Assembly: GCA_903909375.1 (NCBI GenBank)
Contig: CAIVVM010000015.1
Location: 1 to 34,942 of the forward strand
Reading direction: 5' to 3'
DNA: 34,942 nt
DNA from: an uncultured Alphaproteobacteria bacterium
GTDB taxonomy: Bacteria; Pseudomonadota; Alphaproteobacteria; Caulobacterales; Caulobacteraceae
The position numbers were made by a program, and so were the translations under genes. Numbering within the stretch: the first letter of the stretch is position 1; each line of letters starts with the position of its first letter. Under the pieces are notes generated by a model. It searched no databases. It was given only the letters and a program-made list of their open reading frames with translations, and was not told the DNA's origin. Below are positions 7,780-15,769 of the stretch, one piece after another.

Positions 7780-7808
7780 AACCCCTTCTCCACTTGTGGG
7801 TGAAGGGA
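7780..7808. repeat. Intergenic hairpin
   Basis: The arms CCCTTC/GAAGGG enclose an inner CCAC/GTGG pair. The hairpin lies between brnTA and the creatininase gene, with no T-run. It could be a short dispersed repeat or a weak terminator. Confidence 0.4.
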
Positions 7809-7922
7809 GATTGCGGTGGCACTTGCAACAACACTCCAACCGACGAGGCCCGACTCGCCAGGCAGATCGGGTCTTGTTGCATGTCTTTCTGACAGCGCCC
7901 CACGAGGGGGAGGGCCTACCCC

Positions 7923-8669
7923 CTACGGCGCCACCTCCGCGCCAAAGGCCGCCACATCCTCGATCAGCGAGGCGGCCGCCATCTTGACCAGCTCCCCGCC
8001 CTTTTCCGGGCTCGCCTGGCCAGGATCCGATCCCATCCGCCCGTCGGCATAGCGGGCGCGGAAGTCGGCGGCTTCGCGGATGGGGCCGGTGGGAGCGATC
8101 CGGGGTTCGTAGCTGGCGGTCTTGATGGCGTCCGGATAGGCCCACTGGGTGACGGCGATCTCCGACGGCGTGGCGTGGCTGCCGTGGCCGGTGGGAAACT
8201 GGCGGCCGGCCAGACCCATCACGCCCTTCAGCTCCCACCAGTTCTTCTGCTTGCAGGCGAAGCCGCGCTTGCCGCCGGAATAGCTGACCTCGGCGTAGAG
8301 TTCCGAGAAGGCCGCGTCGATGGTGGCGGTGTTCCCGCCGTGGCCGTTCAGGAAATAGATCTTCTCGAACCCGTGGTGCGCCAGGCTGCGCACCCAGTCG
8401 CCGATCGCCAGCATGAAGGTAGAGGGGCGAAGCGCGATGGTGCCGGGGAAATCCAGATGGTGCTGGGCCATGCCGATGTTGAAGGTGGGCGCCACCAGGA
8501 TGTCGCCGGTCTTCTGGGCCTCATGGGCGATGATCTCGGGGCACAGCCAGTCGGTGCCCAGCAGGCCGGTGGGGCCATGCTGCTCGTTGGAGCCGATGGG
8601 TACGACCACCGTCTTCGACCGCGCCAGAAAGCCCTCGATCTCGGCCCAGGTGGACAGGTGCAGCAACAT
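7923..8669 (-). CDS. Creatininase-family amidohydrolase
   Basis: This metal-dependent hydrolase of 248 residues belongs to the creatininase/MftE/FAPy-deformylase superfamily. Visible metal-site motifs are PIGSNEQHGPTGLLGTD (Glu29, His31, Asp40), NGHGGNT (His110) and HGSHATPSE (Glu170). Members act on creatinine, on formamidopyrimidine intermediates of riboflavin/F420 synthesis, or on the mycofactocin peptide. No creatine or mycofactocin genes are nearby, so the substrate is open. The start at 8669 gives the normal N terminus (LHLSTWAEIEGFLAR). It stands alone, transcribed away from a repeat-rich gap. Confidence 0.88.
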   Translation of the reverse strand: MLLHLSTWAEIEGFLARSKTVVVPIGSNEQHGPTGLLGTDWLCPEIIAHEAQKTGDILVAPTFNIGMAQHHLDFPGTIALRPSTFMLAIGDWVRSLAHHGFEKIYFLNGHGGNTATIDAAFSELYAEVSYSGGKRGFACKQKNWWELKGVMGLAGRQFPTGHGSHATPSEIAVTQWAYPDAIKTASYEPRIAPTGPIREAADFRARYADGRMGSDPGQASPEKGGELVKMAAASLIEDVAAFGAEVAP

Positions 8670-8977
8670 CTTTCAGGGGTCCCTTCGCGTGCGAGCGTGC
8701 GGCCCATTACCGACCGGGTAGAGCGCCAAGGTCAATCGCAACTCCCCGGTGTCATCCCGGTTTTCGTGAAACGAAAGACCGGGACCCATAGACTCCATGC
8801 ATCGATCACAGGGCGAAGCGTTACCACCTCGCGAGGATTTGCAGCGCGGTGTTCATGGGTCCCGGTCTTTCTCCTGCGGAGAAAACCGGGATGACACTCT
8901 TGGGGGTGATGGCGCCGGATTACCCGCAGCAGTTTTTTTAGGGCCCTGCCCAATACCGCCCTGTCCCGGCGCTGAGG
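8670..8977. other. 308-base gene-free stretch with a palindromic repeat
   Basis: The creatininase promoter side (8670-8748) holds a possible minus-strand promoter: TTGACC at 8735-8730, then 18 bases, then GGTAAT at 8711-8706. It is followed by the 149-bp palindromic element at 8749-8897. From 8898 to 8977 I see no gene, only a short T-run near 8934-8940 just past the 3' end of the lipoprotein gene. Confidence 0.5.
8749..8897. repeat. 149-bp palindromic (MITE-like) element
   Basis: The outer arms GTGTCATCCCGGTTTTC and its mirror GAAAACCGGGATGACAC match exactly over 17 bases. An inner match (AAAGACCGGGACCCAT / ATGGGTCCCGGTCTTT) follows after a short variable loop. Each arm is itself a hairpin (CCCGGT...ACCGGG), and a 65-base core lies between. 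A diverged relative with the same plan is at 34714-34813. Confidence 0.75.
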
Positions 8978-9466
8978 TCAATCGCCGGAAACTTCGATCC
9001 GCAGGTCGGAGGCCTGCATGCCCACCAGTCGCCACCCGCCCTTGGCCCTGGCGAAGGTCAGCAGGCAGCGATCCGGCGCCCGGGCGTCGGCCAGGCACGC
9101 GCGCCCGCCGTCCAGCGCCTTCATTTGCCCGGCGATCTGATCGACACCCGGCGCGGTGGTCAGAGCCTGGCTGGAGCCTGCGCGCACCAGATGCACCGCG
9201 TCCGGTCCGATCATCCGGTCAAGGGCGAACTCCGAGGGCCCGCCCTCCACATCCAGCACCCTGGACCGTGCGACCTCGGACATCTGCCGCCGGACATCGT
9301 CGCGGACCGCCGGGCGGTCAATCTCGGCCTCGAAGGCGACGCGATCACCCTTGACCGCCGCAGCCAGCAGGCGGCTGGCGTTTTCAGCTGCGCCTCTGGG
9401 CGCAGAGTCGCCGCAACCGGCGAGGCCGGCCGAGGCAAACGCGATCACGAGGAGGCGGCGAATCAT
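8978..9466 (-). CDS. Lipoprotein, DUF2939-like
   Basis: This 162-residue protein begins [20 protein letters not shown], a lipoprotein signal with lipobox LAGC and acylated Cys18. It should be anchored in the periplasmic face of a membrane. The segment [20 protein letters not shown], followed by VRDDVRRQM, resembles DUF2939, a proteobacterial family in which this stretch begins the domain. The end ([20 protein letters not shown]) is a beta-rich tail typical of the group. ATG 9466 was chosen because it starts the signal peptide; 56 further in-frame codons upstream run antisense over the acs start. Function is unknown. It diverges from acs across 112 bases. Confidence 0.72.
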   Translation of the reverse strand: MIRRLLVIAFASAGLAGCGDSAPRGAAENASRLLAAAVKGDRVAFEAEIDRPAVRDDVRRQMSEVARSRVLDVEGGPSEFALDRMIGPDAVHLVRAGSSQALTTAPGVDQIAGQMKALDGGRACLADARAPDRCLLTFARAKGGWRLVGMQASDLRIEVSGD

Positions 9467-9519
9467 CGCTGGAAGGTCCCCGGACGCGGACGTCGGGGCA
9501 AGGGTCCTTCGCACACGTG

Positions 9520-9548
9520 TTGCGCATGCGGGCCGTCTGCGCTTAGTC
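9520..9548 (+). promoter_or_regulatory. Possible acs promoter
   Basis: TTGCGC (9520-9525) and TTAGTC (9543-9548) are 17 bases apart, and the predicted start is about 25 bases before the GTG. This is a pattern match only. Confidence 0.35.
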
Positions 9549-9578
9549 CCTCTTGTAAGTTCCTGCGGGAGATTGAGC

Positions 9579-11918
9579 GTGTCCGACGGCGAAGTGTTTC
9601 CGGTTCCCGAGGCCTGGGCGAAGAAGGCCCACATGAATGCGGCGGCCTATGACGCCGCCCTGCGCCGTGTGGACGCAGACCCCGAGGGGTACTGGACTGA
9701 TATCGGCCGCCGGCTCGACTGGATGACCCCGTTTACCGAGGTCAAGGACGTCTCGTTCCACAAGGAAGACTTCCGCGTTCGCTGGTACGCCGACGGGGTG
9801 CTGAATGTTTCGGTGAACTGCCTGGACAGGCACCTCAAGAGCAACGGCGATACTGTCGCCCTGATCTGGGAAAACGACGACGGCAGCGTCCACGACAAGC
9901 TGACCTATCGCCAGCTTCACGCCGAGGTCTGCCGCTGGGCCAATGTGCTGAAAGCGCGCGGCGTCAAGAAGGGCGACCGGGTCACCATCTATCTGCCGAT
10001 GATCCCGGCGGCGGCGGCCTCGATGCTGGCCTGTGCGCGGATCGGCGCCGTGCACTCGGTGGTGTTCGGCGGCTTTTCGCCCGACAGCATCGCCGGGCGG
10101 ATCCAGGACTGCGACTCGAAGATCGTGATTACCGCAAACGAGGGCCTGCGCGGCGGCAAGGTTGTGCCGCTGAAGGCCAATGTGGACGAGGCGTTGAAGT
10201 CGTGTCCCGGCGTGACCGACGTGATCGTGGTGCGCCGGACGAACACCGAGGTTCCGATGGTCGCAGGCCGCGACGCCTGGTTCTCGGATCTCAAGAAGAC
10301 CGTCTCCGACAGTTGCGACCCGGAGCCGATGAACGCCGAGGATCCGCTGTTCATCCTCTATACGTCAGGATCGACCGGCAAGCCCAAGGGCGTGCTGCAC
10401 ACCACCGGCGGCTATCTGGCCTGGGCCAGCTGGACGCATGAAACCGTGTTCGACTACCGGCCCGGCGAAGTGTTCTGGTGCACGGCCGACGTGGGTTGGG
10501 TGACCGGTCACAGTTATGTGGTCTATGGGCCGCTGGCCAATGGCGCCACCAGCCTGATCTTCGAGGGCGTGCCCAACTATCCGACCTCGTCGCGCTTCTG
10601 GGAAGTTTGCGACAAGCATCAGGTGGAGATCTTCTACACCGCGCCCACGGCGCTTCGGGCCCTGATGCGGGAGGGCGACGAGCCGGTGACCCGCACCTCG
10701 CGCAGTTCGATCCGGTTGCTGGGCACGGTGGGCGAGCCGATCAACCCCGAGGCCTGGCTCTGGTATCACCGGGTGGTGGGCGAGGGCCGGTGCCCGATCG
10801 TCGACACCTGGTGGCAGACTGAAACCGGCGCCTGCCTGATGACGCCGCTGCCCGGCGCGCACGCCCTGAAGCCGGGGTCCTGCGCCAAGCCCTTGCCCGG
10901 CGTGATGCCGCAACTGGTGGACGCCGAGGGCAAGGTGCTGGACGGCGCCATCAGCGGAAACCTGTGCATCACCGACAGCTGGCCCGGCCAGATGCGCACG
11001 GTCTATGGCGACCACCAGCGCTTCATCGACACCTACTTCTCTACCTACCCCGGCAAGTACTTCACCGGCGATGGCGCCCGGCGCGACGCGGACGGCTACT
11101 ACTGGATCACCGGCCGTGTGGACGATGTGATCAACGTCTCCGGACACCGGCTGGGCACCGCCGAGATCGAGAGCGCGCTGGTGGGCCATACCGCCGTCGC
11201 AGAGGCCGCCGTCGTGGGCTATCCGCACGATATCAAGGGGCAGGGCATCTATTGCTATGTCACCCTGAAGGTCGGGGTGGACGCCACCGATGCCCTGCAG
11301 GCGGATCTGCGCGGCCACGTGCGGCGCGAGATCGGACCCTTCGCCGCGCCTGATGTGATCCAGTTTGCACCCGGTCTGCCCAAGACCCGCTCGGGCAAGA
11401 TCATGCGCCGCATCCTGCGCAAGATCGCCGAGGATGATCTGTCCAACCTGGGCGACACCTCCACCCTGGCCGAGCCGGCGGTGGTGGATGACCTGGTGAA
11501 GAACCGCGCGGCGCGGCGCGGCGATGACGAGATCATCAGTGACGGCCAACGGGTCTCGACCCGGGAGATCGAAGCCGTTCTGGCGGGTCACGGCGCCGTC
11601 GCCGAAGCTGCGGCCGTCGGGTTCCCGTCGGCCAAGCGGGGCGAGGCGGTCTGGGCGTTCGTGACGCCGGAGCCGGGCGCCATGGTCAGCGACGTTCTGG
11701 CGGCGGACCTCAAGGGCTGGGTGCGCCGCGAGCTGGGCGCCCAGGCCGTGCCGGAGGTGGTGCAGTTCGGACCCCTGCCCAGGACGCCATCCGGCGAAGT
11801 GGTTCGGCCGCTGCTTGAACGGATCGCCGCGACGGGCGAGGCGGGCGATGTCTCCGGCCTGGCCGACACGGCGGTGGCGGACTATCTGGTGAAGACCCGG
11901 GCCGACGCCCAGGGCTGA
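9579..11918 (+). CDS. acs: Acetyl-CoA synthetase with an extra, lysine-less C-terminal domain
   Basis: This AMP-forming ligase makes acetyl-CoA from acetate, ATP and CoA. The core motifs are intact: ATP-binding [10 protein letters not shown] at about 263-272, [10 protein letters not shown] with the Trp that selects acetate, and the hinge [13 protein letters not shown] at 512-524. The C-domain motif [17 protein letters not shown] contains catalytic Lys607 (equivalent of Lys609 in Salmonella, the acetylation switch). A usual Acs ends near residue 650. This one continues to 779 with a second C-domain copy of about 133 residues. Matched segments are [40 protein letters not shown] and [11 protein letters not shown], where Glu740 replaces the lysine. 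The GTG at 9579 follows GGGAG; a TTG at 9573 is also in frame. The rsm22-like gene overlaps its stop. Confidence 0.93.
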   Translation: MSDGEVFPVPEAWAKKAHMNAAAYDAALRRVDADPEGYWTDIGRRLDWMTPFTEVKDVSFHKEDFRVRWYADGVLNVSVNCLDRHLKSNGDTVALIWENDDGSVHDKLTYRQLHAEVCRWANVLKARGVKKGDRVTIYLPMIPAAAASMLACARIGAVHSVVFGGFSPDSIAGRIQDCDSKIVITANEGLRGGKVVPLKANVDEALKSCPGVTDVIVVRRTNTEVPMVAGRDAWFSDLKKTVSDSCDPEPMNAEDPLFILYTSGSTGKPKGVLHTTGGYLAWASWTHETVFDYRPGEVFWCTADVGWVTGHSYVVYGPLANGATSLIFEGVPNYPTSSRFWEVCDKHQVEIFYTAPTALRALMREGDEPVTRTSRSSIRLLGTVGEPINPEAWLWYHRVVGEGRCPIVDTWWQTETGACLMTPLPGAHALKPGSCAKPLPGVMPQLVDAEGKVLDGAISGNLCITDSWPGQMRTVYGDHQRFIDTYFSTYPGKYFTGDGARRDADGYYWITGRVDDVINVSGHRLGTAEIESALVGHTAVAEAAVVGYPHDIKGQGIYCYVTLKVGVDATDALQADLRGHVRREIGPFAAPDVIQFAPGLPKTRSGKIMRRILRKIAEDDLSNLGDTSTLAEPAVVDDLVKNRAARRGDDEIISDGQRVSTREIEAVLAGHGAVAEAAAVGFPSAKRGEAVWAFVTPEPGAMVSDVLAADLKGWVRRELGAQAVPEVVQFGPLPRTPSGEVVRPLLERIAATGEAGDVSGLADTAVADYLVKTRADAQG

Positions 11919-12886
11919 TGTCACCGGATCTGCCGCCCGCGCTTCGCAGCGCCATCGACCGTGAGATGGCCGGGGTCTCACGCCAGTCGATGGCGGAGCG
12001 GACCGCCGCCACCACGACGGCCTATCGCGCCGGCGGGACCTCTGCGTCTGCGATCCGGGGGCGGGACGACGCGCTGGCCTATGCGCTGGCGCGGCTGCCG
12101 GCCACCTATGCCGCCTGCGCCGAGGTCTTCAGCGAGGCCGGGCGGATGATCCCGGGGTTCTCGCCGCAGAGCCTGCTGGACGCGGGATGTGGCCCCGGCG
12201 GCGGAAGCTGGGCGGCGCGTGAGGCCTGGCCTGGCCTGAGCCAGGTGACCTGGCTGGACGCCAATCCGCCGTTCCTGGAGCTGGCCCAGCGGCTGGCGGC
12301 GGGCAGTGCGCTTGCCGCCTCAACCGTCCGCCGCGGCGATTTGCTGGCCGGCGCCTATCCGGGTGCGGATCTGGTGCTGGCCAGCTACGCCCTCGCCGAG
12401 ATCGCGGAGACGGACCTCGCCCGGGTCACAGGCCATCTGTGGGCGGCGTGCAGCGGCGTGCTGGCCCTGGTCGAGCCCGGCACGCCAGCGGGATATGCGC
12501 GGCTTCTGATGGCGCGGCGTGTCCTGATCGACGCCGGTGCGGTGGTGGCAGCGCCCTGTCCGCACCATGAGGCTTGCCCGCTGGTCGGCCCCGACTGGTG
12601 TCACTTCAATGTGCGCCTGGCCCGCAGCCGCGACCATCGTCTGGCCAAGGGGGCCGAGGTTCCCTACGAGGACGAGAAGTACGCCTATTTGCTGGTGGCC
12701 CGACCTGGTCTCGGGATCGCGCTGCGACACCCCCGCGTGCTGGATCGGCCCCGGGTGGGCAAGCCGGGCATCGAGCTCAAGCTCTGCGGCCCGGACGGCG
12801 TGGAGCGACGCTTCGTCGCCCGCCGCGACAAGCCCGCCCATGCGGTGGCCCGCCGGCTTGACTGGGGCGACGTTCATGAGGGGTGA
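11918..12886 (+). CDS. Rsm22-like small-ribosomal-subunit methyltransferase
   Basis: This 322-residue SAM-dependent methyltransferase-like protein has motif I LLDAGCGPGG at 86-95 and the acidic post-II residue in TWLDANP. A cysteine/histidine cluster APCPHHEACP...DWCHF (Cys214, Cys220, Cys228) marks the Rsm22 family. The mitochondrial homologue assists 12S rRNA/small-subunit assembly and carries a metal or iron-sulfur site at these cysteines. Bacterial members are annotated as ribosome-linked methyltransferases, mainly in alphaproteobacteria. The ATG overlaps the acs TGA by 1 base (TGATG), so it is probably co-translated with acs; the reason for pairing is not clear. It is followed by two palindromic repeats. 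Confidence 0.85.
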   Translation: MSPDLPPALRSAIDREMAGVSRQSMAERTAATTTAYRAGGTSASAIRGRDDALAYALARLPATYAACAEVFSEAGRMIPGFSPQSLLDAGCGPGGGSWAAREAWPGLSQVTWLDANPPFLELAQRLAAGSALAASTVRRGDLLAGAYPGADLVLASYALAEIAETDLARVTGHLWAACSGVLALVEPGTPAGYARLLMARRVLIDAGAVVAAPCPHHEACPLVGPDWCHFNVRLARSRDHRLAKGAEVPYEDEKYAYLLVARPGLGIALRHPRVLDRPRVGKPGIELKLCGPDGVERRFVARRDKPAHAVARRLDWGDVHEG

Positions 12887-12920
12887 GCGCGAGCCCGGCG
12901 TGGGCCGGATGACATACGCC

Positions 12921-12972
12921 TAGAGCGCGACAGCTTGAAGTGGATACCGGTTCAAGCGCCCGTCGCGCTCTA
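12921..12972. repeat. Palindromic repeat with TAGAGCGCGAC ends
   Basis: The perfect arms TAGAGCGCGAC (12921-12931) and GTCGCGCTCTA (12962-12972) enclose inner CTTGAA/TTCAAG. This looks like the short dispersed palindromes common in alphaproteobacterial intergenic space. It may act as a bidirectional terminator between converging genes. Confidence 0.7.
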
Positions 12973-12985
12973 AATGTACGAAAAC

Positions 12986-13033
12986 GAGCCTGTTTATCCG
13001 TTTCAGATGATTCCATCTGAAACGGACAGGCTC
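12986..13033. repeat. Palindromic repeat with GAGCCTGT ends
   Basis: The arms are GAGCCTGT...CCGTTTCAGATG (12986-13009) and CATCTGAAACGG...ACAGGCTC (13014-13033). A four-base loop separates them, with one short bulge. It is the second of two adjacent alphaproteobacterial-type palindromes. Its last base is the first base of the reverse-strand stop codon of the LysR gene. Confidence 0.7.
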
Positions 13034-13998
13034 TAGCCGTCCGATCCCGTCCGGGTGGAGAACGGCGCCACGATGGCGGCGTCGGCAGCGACGCGCGCCC
13101 GGCCCTGTTCCTCGAGCTTGCGGATCTCGGCCTGGAGGTAGGGCGCCATGAAATCGATGAAGGCGCGGACGCGGGGCGTGTCCTTCAGTTCGCGGCGGGT
13201 GACGATCCACGACGAGGCGCGGGCTTCCAGGATGACGTCCGAGCAACGCAGCAGGTCCGGATCAATGTCGCCGATGGTGGAGGGCAGCGCACCGATCCCG
13301 AGGCCAGCCTTCACCGCATAGACCATGCTGGCCATGCTGTTGGACCGGGTGATGGGCGTCTTGCCGCCGGAATGGCGCATCATCCAGGTGGCCGCCGGGA
13401 TCTCCCCCATCTCCATGGAGACATCGATGAGGTCGTGGTGGGCGAGGTCCTGGCTGGAGGCGGGCGCCCCGCGCCGGGCGGCGTACTCGCGACTGCAGTA
13501 GAGCGCCATGTCGTGGTCGCAGATCTTGCGGGCGACCAGATCGGAGGTGGCCAGGGACTGGCTGGTGCGGATGGCCAGATCCGCCTCACCGCTTTCCAGA
13601 TCCAGCGACCGGTCGGTGATCACCAGATCTACCTGCACATCCGGATGGACCGCCCGGAACGCGCCCAGAGCCGGAATCACCATGGTGTTGGCCACCAGTT
13701 CATTGGTGGTCAGCCGCAGCGCGCCGGAGACACCGCGCATCTGCATCGCCGCCAGATTGGCGAACCGGATGGCCGCGCGCTCGACGTTCTCCGCCTCGCC
13801 GATCAGGCCCTGGCCGGCCTCGGTCACGCGACTGCCCGTCTGGCCCCGCTCAAACAGCTTGAACCCCAGGTTCTGCTCCAGGCTCTCGATCCGGCGCGCC
13901 ACGGTGGTCTGGTTGACGCCAAGCGCCCTGGACGCGGCAAGCGTGGAGCCGCCGCGGGCCACCGCCAGAAAGGCTTTCAGGTCGTTCCAGTCGAACAT
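13033..13998 (-). CDS. LysR-family transcriptional regulator
   Basis: This 321-residue protein has the N-terminal winged helix-turn-helix DLKAFLAVARGGSTLAASRA followed by LGVNQTTVARRIESLEQNLG (about 5-45), with GFKLFERGQTGSRVTEAG completing the LysR signature. The effector-binding half spans about 90-295 (SGALRLTTNELVANTMVIPA onward). The ligand cannot be read from sequence. No divergent gene is present to mark its target; upstream lies the end of the Rieske operon on the same strand. Three TCTGCA-type half-sites at about 10.5-base steps upstream of the start suggest autoregulation. The stop codon is built from the end of a palindromic repeat. Confidence 0.92.
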   Translation of the reverse strand: MFDWNDLKAFLAVARGGSTLAASRALGVNQTTVARRIESLEQNLGFKLFERGQTGSRVTEAGQGLIGEAENVERAAIRFANLAAMQMRGVSGALRLTTNELVANTMVIPALGAFRAVHPDVQVDLVITDRSLDLESGEADLAIRTSQSLATSDLVARKICDHDMALYCSREYAARRGAPASSQDLAHHDLIDVSMEMGEIPAATWMMRHSGGKTPITRSNSMASMVYAVKAGLGIGALPSTIGDIDPDLLRCSDVILEARASSWIVTRRELKDTPRVRAFIDFMAPYLQAEIRKLEEQGRARVAADAAIVAPFSTRTGSDG

Positions 13999-14006
13999 GT
14001 CGCCAC

Positions 14007-14033
14007 TCTGCAGTTATGCAGACCTGATCTGCA
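14007..14033 (-). promoter_or_regulatory. Helically phased half-sites upstream of the LysR gene
   Basis: TCTGCA (14007-14012), TGCAGA (14017-14022) and TCTGCA (14028-14033) start 10 and 11 bases apart. The last two form a perfect palindrome TGCAGA-N5-TCTGCA. They lie 9-35 bases before the LysR ATG, the usual place for autoregulatory binding. Confidence 0.5.
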
Positions 14034-14142
14034 AGTGCGCCGACCCGCGATGTGAGCGCCCCATCCGTATCTGGGGTGGACGAAGGGTGTTGCAAGGTCA
14101 GGGTTTCCCCGAACCCGGAGCCCTGATCGGGATGATTCTTCC

Positions 14143-14508
14143 TCAGAGGGTGAAGACGTCCCCCTCGCGGACTTCGACACGCCAGGGGGCCAGATCATCG
14201 CCGGCGCACGGCCCGGCCACGCAATGACCATCCATGCTGAACAACGCACCGTGCCCGGCGCAGAAAATGTGGCGGGCGTCGCGCGTGAGGTAGCGATCAT
14301 CCATGGGGGCCAGGGGCCATCCGGCATGGGGGCAACTGTCGACAAACCCGCGCGCTGTATCGCCCTGGCGGATGACGAAGCCGGCGAACATCCGCGAGCC
14401 GTCGCGAAACCGGAAACTCTTGCCGCCGGGATCGGTGATCTCGCTCAGGGCGCAAAGCCGCAGGCCAGCTGGCGGTCGCGCCGGGTTGTCGGGCTCAAAG
14501 CTGGCCAA
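14143..14508 (-). CDS. Rieske [2Fe-2S] ferredoxin-like protein
   Basis: This 121-residue single-domain Rieske protein has a cluster site SCPHAGWPL (Cys59, His61) and IFCAGHGALF (Cys83, His86), giving CxH-x21-CxxH. It has no membrane segment or oxygenase catalytic domain, so it is probably a soluble electron carrier or a regulatory [2Fe-2S] protein. The start is uncertain. TTG at 14508 gives a compact domain, is preceded by AAGG, and overlaps the YciI gene end by 14 bases. The frame stays open to 14598, but that part lies within the YciI gene. It is last in the tsaD-gpsA-yciI-rieske run, suggesting coupled translation. Confidence 0.85.
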   Translation of the reverse strand: MASFEPDNPARPPAGLRLCALSEITDPGGKSFRFRDGSRMFAGFVIRQGDTARGFVDSCPHAGWPLAPMDDRYLTRDARHIFCAGHGALFSMDGHCVAGPCAGDDLAPWRVEVREGDVFTL

Positions 14509-14779
14509 GGGTGGCCTTGAACGCCTTGACGTCCACCCGCTCCCAGAGGCCCGCCAGGGTGTAGGGGTCGTGGGCATTGAGGGCGAGGGCGGCGGCATGG
14601 TCGGGCGCGTCCACGATCAGCATGGAGCCGGCCATCTGACCCTCGTCGTCCAGCATGGGGCCCCCCAGCTTCAGCATCCCGGCCTTGTCGCGCATATAGG
14701 CCAGATGAGCGTCGCGGGTGGCCATCCGCAGGTCGAGGGACCCGGGCTTGTCGACGCAGAACAGAACAAACAGCGGCAT
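14495..14779 (-). CDS. YciI-family protein
   Basis: This 94-residue ferredoxin-like alpha/beta protein has the YciI landmarks: LFCVDKPGSLDLRMATRDAH with the conserved His near residue 25, LKLGGPMLDDEGQMAGSMLI, and NAHDPYTLAGLWERVDVKAF. Family members have a His-Asp pair that suggests hydrolase or isomerase chemistry, but the cellular role is unsettled. Its ATG directly abuts the gpsA TAG with no gap, and its stop overlaps the Rieske gene, so it is likely co-expressed with both. Confidence 0.9.
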   Translation of the reverse strand: MPLFVLFCVDKPGSLDLRMATRDAHLAYMRDKAGMLKLGGPMLDDEGQMAGSMLIVDAPDHAAALALNAHDPYTLAGLWERVDVKAFKATLGQL

Positions 14780-15769
14780 CTAGTTTTCCTCTCTCAAGGG
14801 GCGCGACAGCAGGGCCTGGATCGCCACATCGACACCGACCTTGCCGTCAAGGATCGCCGCGACGGCCTCGCAGATCGGTGTCTCCACGCCCAGTTTCCGG
14901 GCGAGGTCGCGCACGGCGGGCGCCGAGGCCACGCCTTCAGCCACCGACAGTTTTCCGGTCAGGGCCTCTTCCAGCGTGAGACCCTTGCCGAGCGCCAGAC
15001 CCACGCTCATGTTGCGCGACTGAGGGCTTGAGCAGGTCAGCACAAGATCGCCAAGGCCGCAGAGCCCGGCCACGGTCTCGGCCTCGCCGCCCAGGGCTAT
15101 GGCCAGCCGGGTCAGCTCCGAGAAACCGCGGGTGATCAGCGCCGCGTGGGCCGAACGGCCGAGACCCCGGCCTTCGACGATGCCGCAGGCGATAGCCAGC
15201 ACATTCTTGACCGCGCCACCGGCCTCCGCGCCGATCATGTCCGTCGCGAAATAGGGTCTGAACATCGGCGTGGCGATCGCTTCAGCCAGTTGCTCGGCCT
15301 GCGCCATGTCCGGACAGGCCAGGGTGACGGCGGTGGGCAGACCGCGCGCGACCTCGCCGGCGAAGCTGGGGCCGGACAGGACGGCCGGCGCGGCCTCTGG
15401 CAAGGTTTCGGCCAGCACCTCGGTCATCAGTTTCAACGAGCCCTGCTCCACGCCCTTCGAGCAAAGCAGGACCGGCAAGCCAGGCCGGGCATGGGGTGCG
15501 AAGGCCAGCAGCGTCGAACGCATGTGCTGCGCCGGCGGCACGGCCAGAACCAGATCGGCGCCGGCCAGGTCCGACAGCTGACCCGTGGCGCGGATCTGCT
15601 GCTCCAGCGGAATGCCGGCCAGGAAGCTGACGTTTTCGTGGCGGGCATTGACGGATTCAACCACGTCCGGCTCGCGCGCCCACAGGATCACCTCACGGCC
15701 GGCGCGCGCGCAGACCTGGGCCAGCGCTGTGCCCCAGGCGCCGCCACCCATGACGCCGACGCGGGTCAT
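14780..15769 (-). CDS. gpsA: NAD(P)H-dependent glycerol-3-phosphate dehydrogenase
   Basis: GpsA reduces dihydroxyacetone phosphate to sn-glycerol 3-phosphate for phospholipid synthesis. The protein has 329 residues, the normal length. The dinucleotide loop [14 protein letters not shown] is at 4-17, CSKG at 103-106, [16 protein letters not shown] at about 132-147, and catalytic Lys188 in [13 protein letters not shown]. Its ATG overlaps the tsaD TGA by 4 bases, and yciI follows with no gap. tsaD-gpsA adjacency is common in alphaproteobacteria. Confidence 0.96.
   Translation of the reverse strand: MTRVGVMGGGAWGTALAQVCARAGREVILWAREPDVVESVNARHENVSFLAGIPLEQQIRATGQLSDLAGADLVLAVPPAQHMRSTLLAFAPHARPGLPVLLCSKGVEQGSLKLMTEVLAETLPEAAPAVLSGPSFAGEVARGLPTAVTLACPDMAQAEQLAEAIATPMFRPYFATDMIGAEAGGAVKNVLAIACGIVEGRGLGRSAHAALITRGFSELTRLAIALGGEAETVAGLCGLGDLVLTCSSPQSRNMSVGLALGKGLTLEEALTGKLSVAEGVASAPAVRDLARKLGVETPICEAVAAILDGKVGVDVAIQALLSRPLREEN

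Noticed and set aside
10365..11981. 538-codon open frame antisense to acs
   Set aside because: Low-complexity shadow of the acs coding frame, no recognisable motif or ribosome-binding site.
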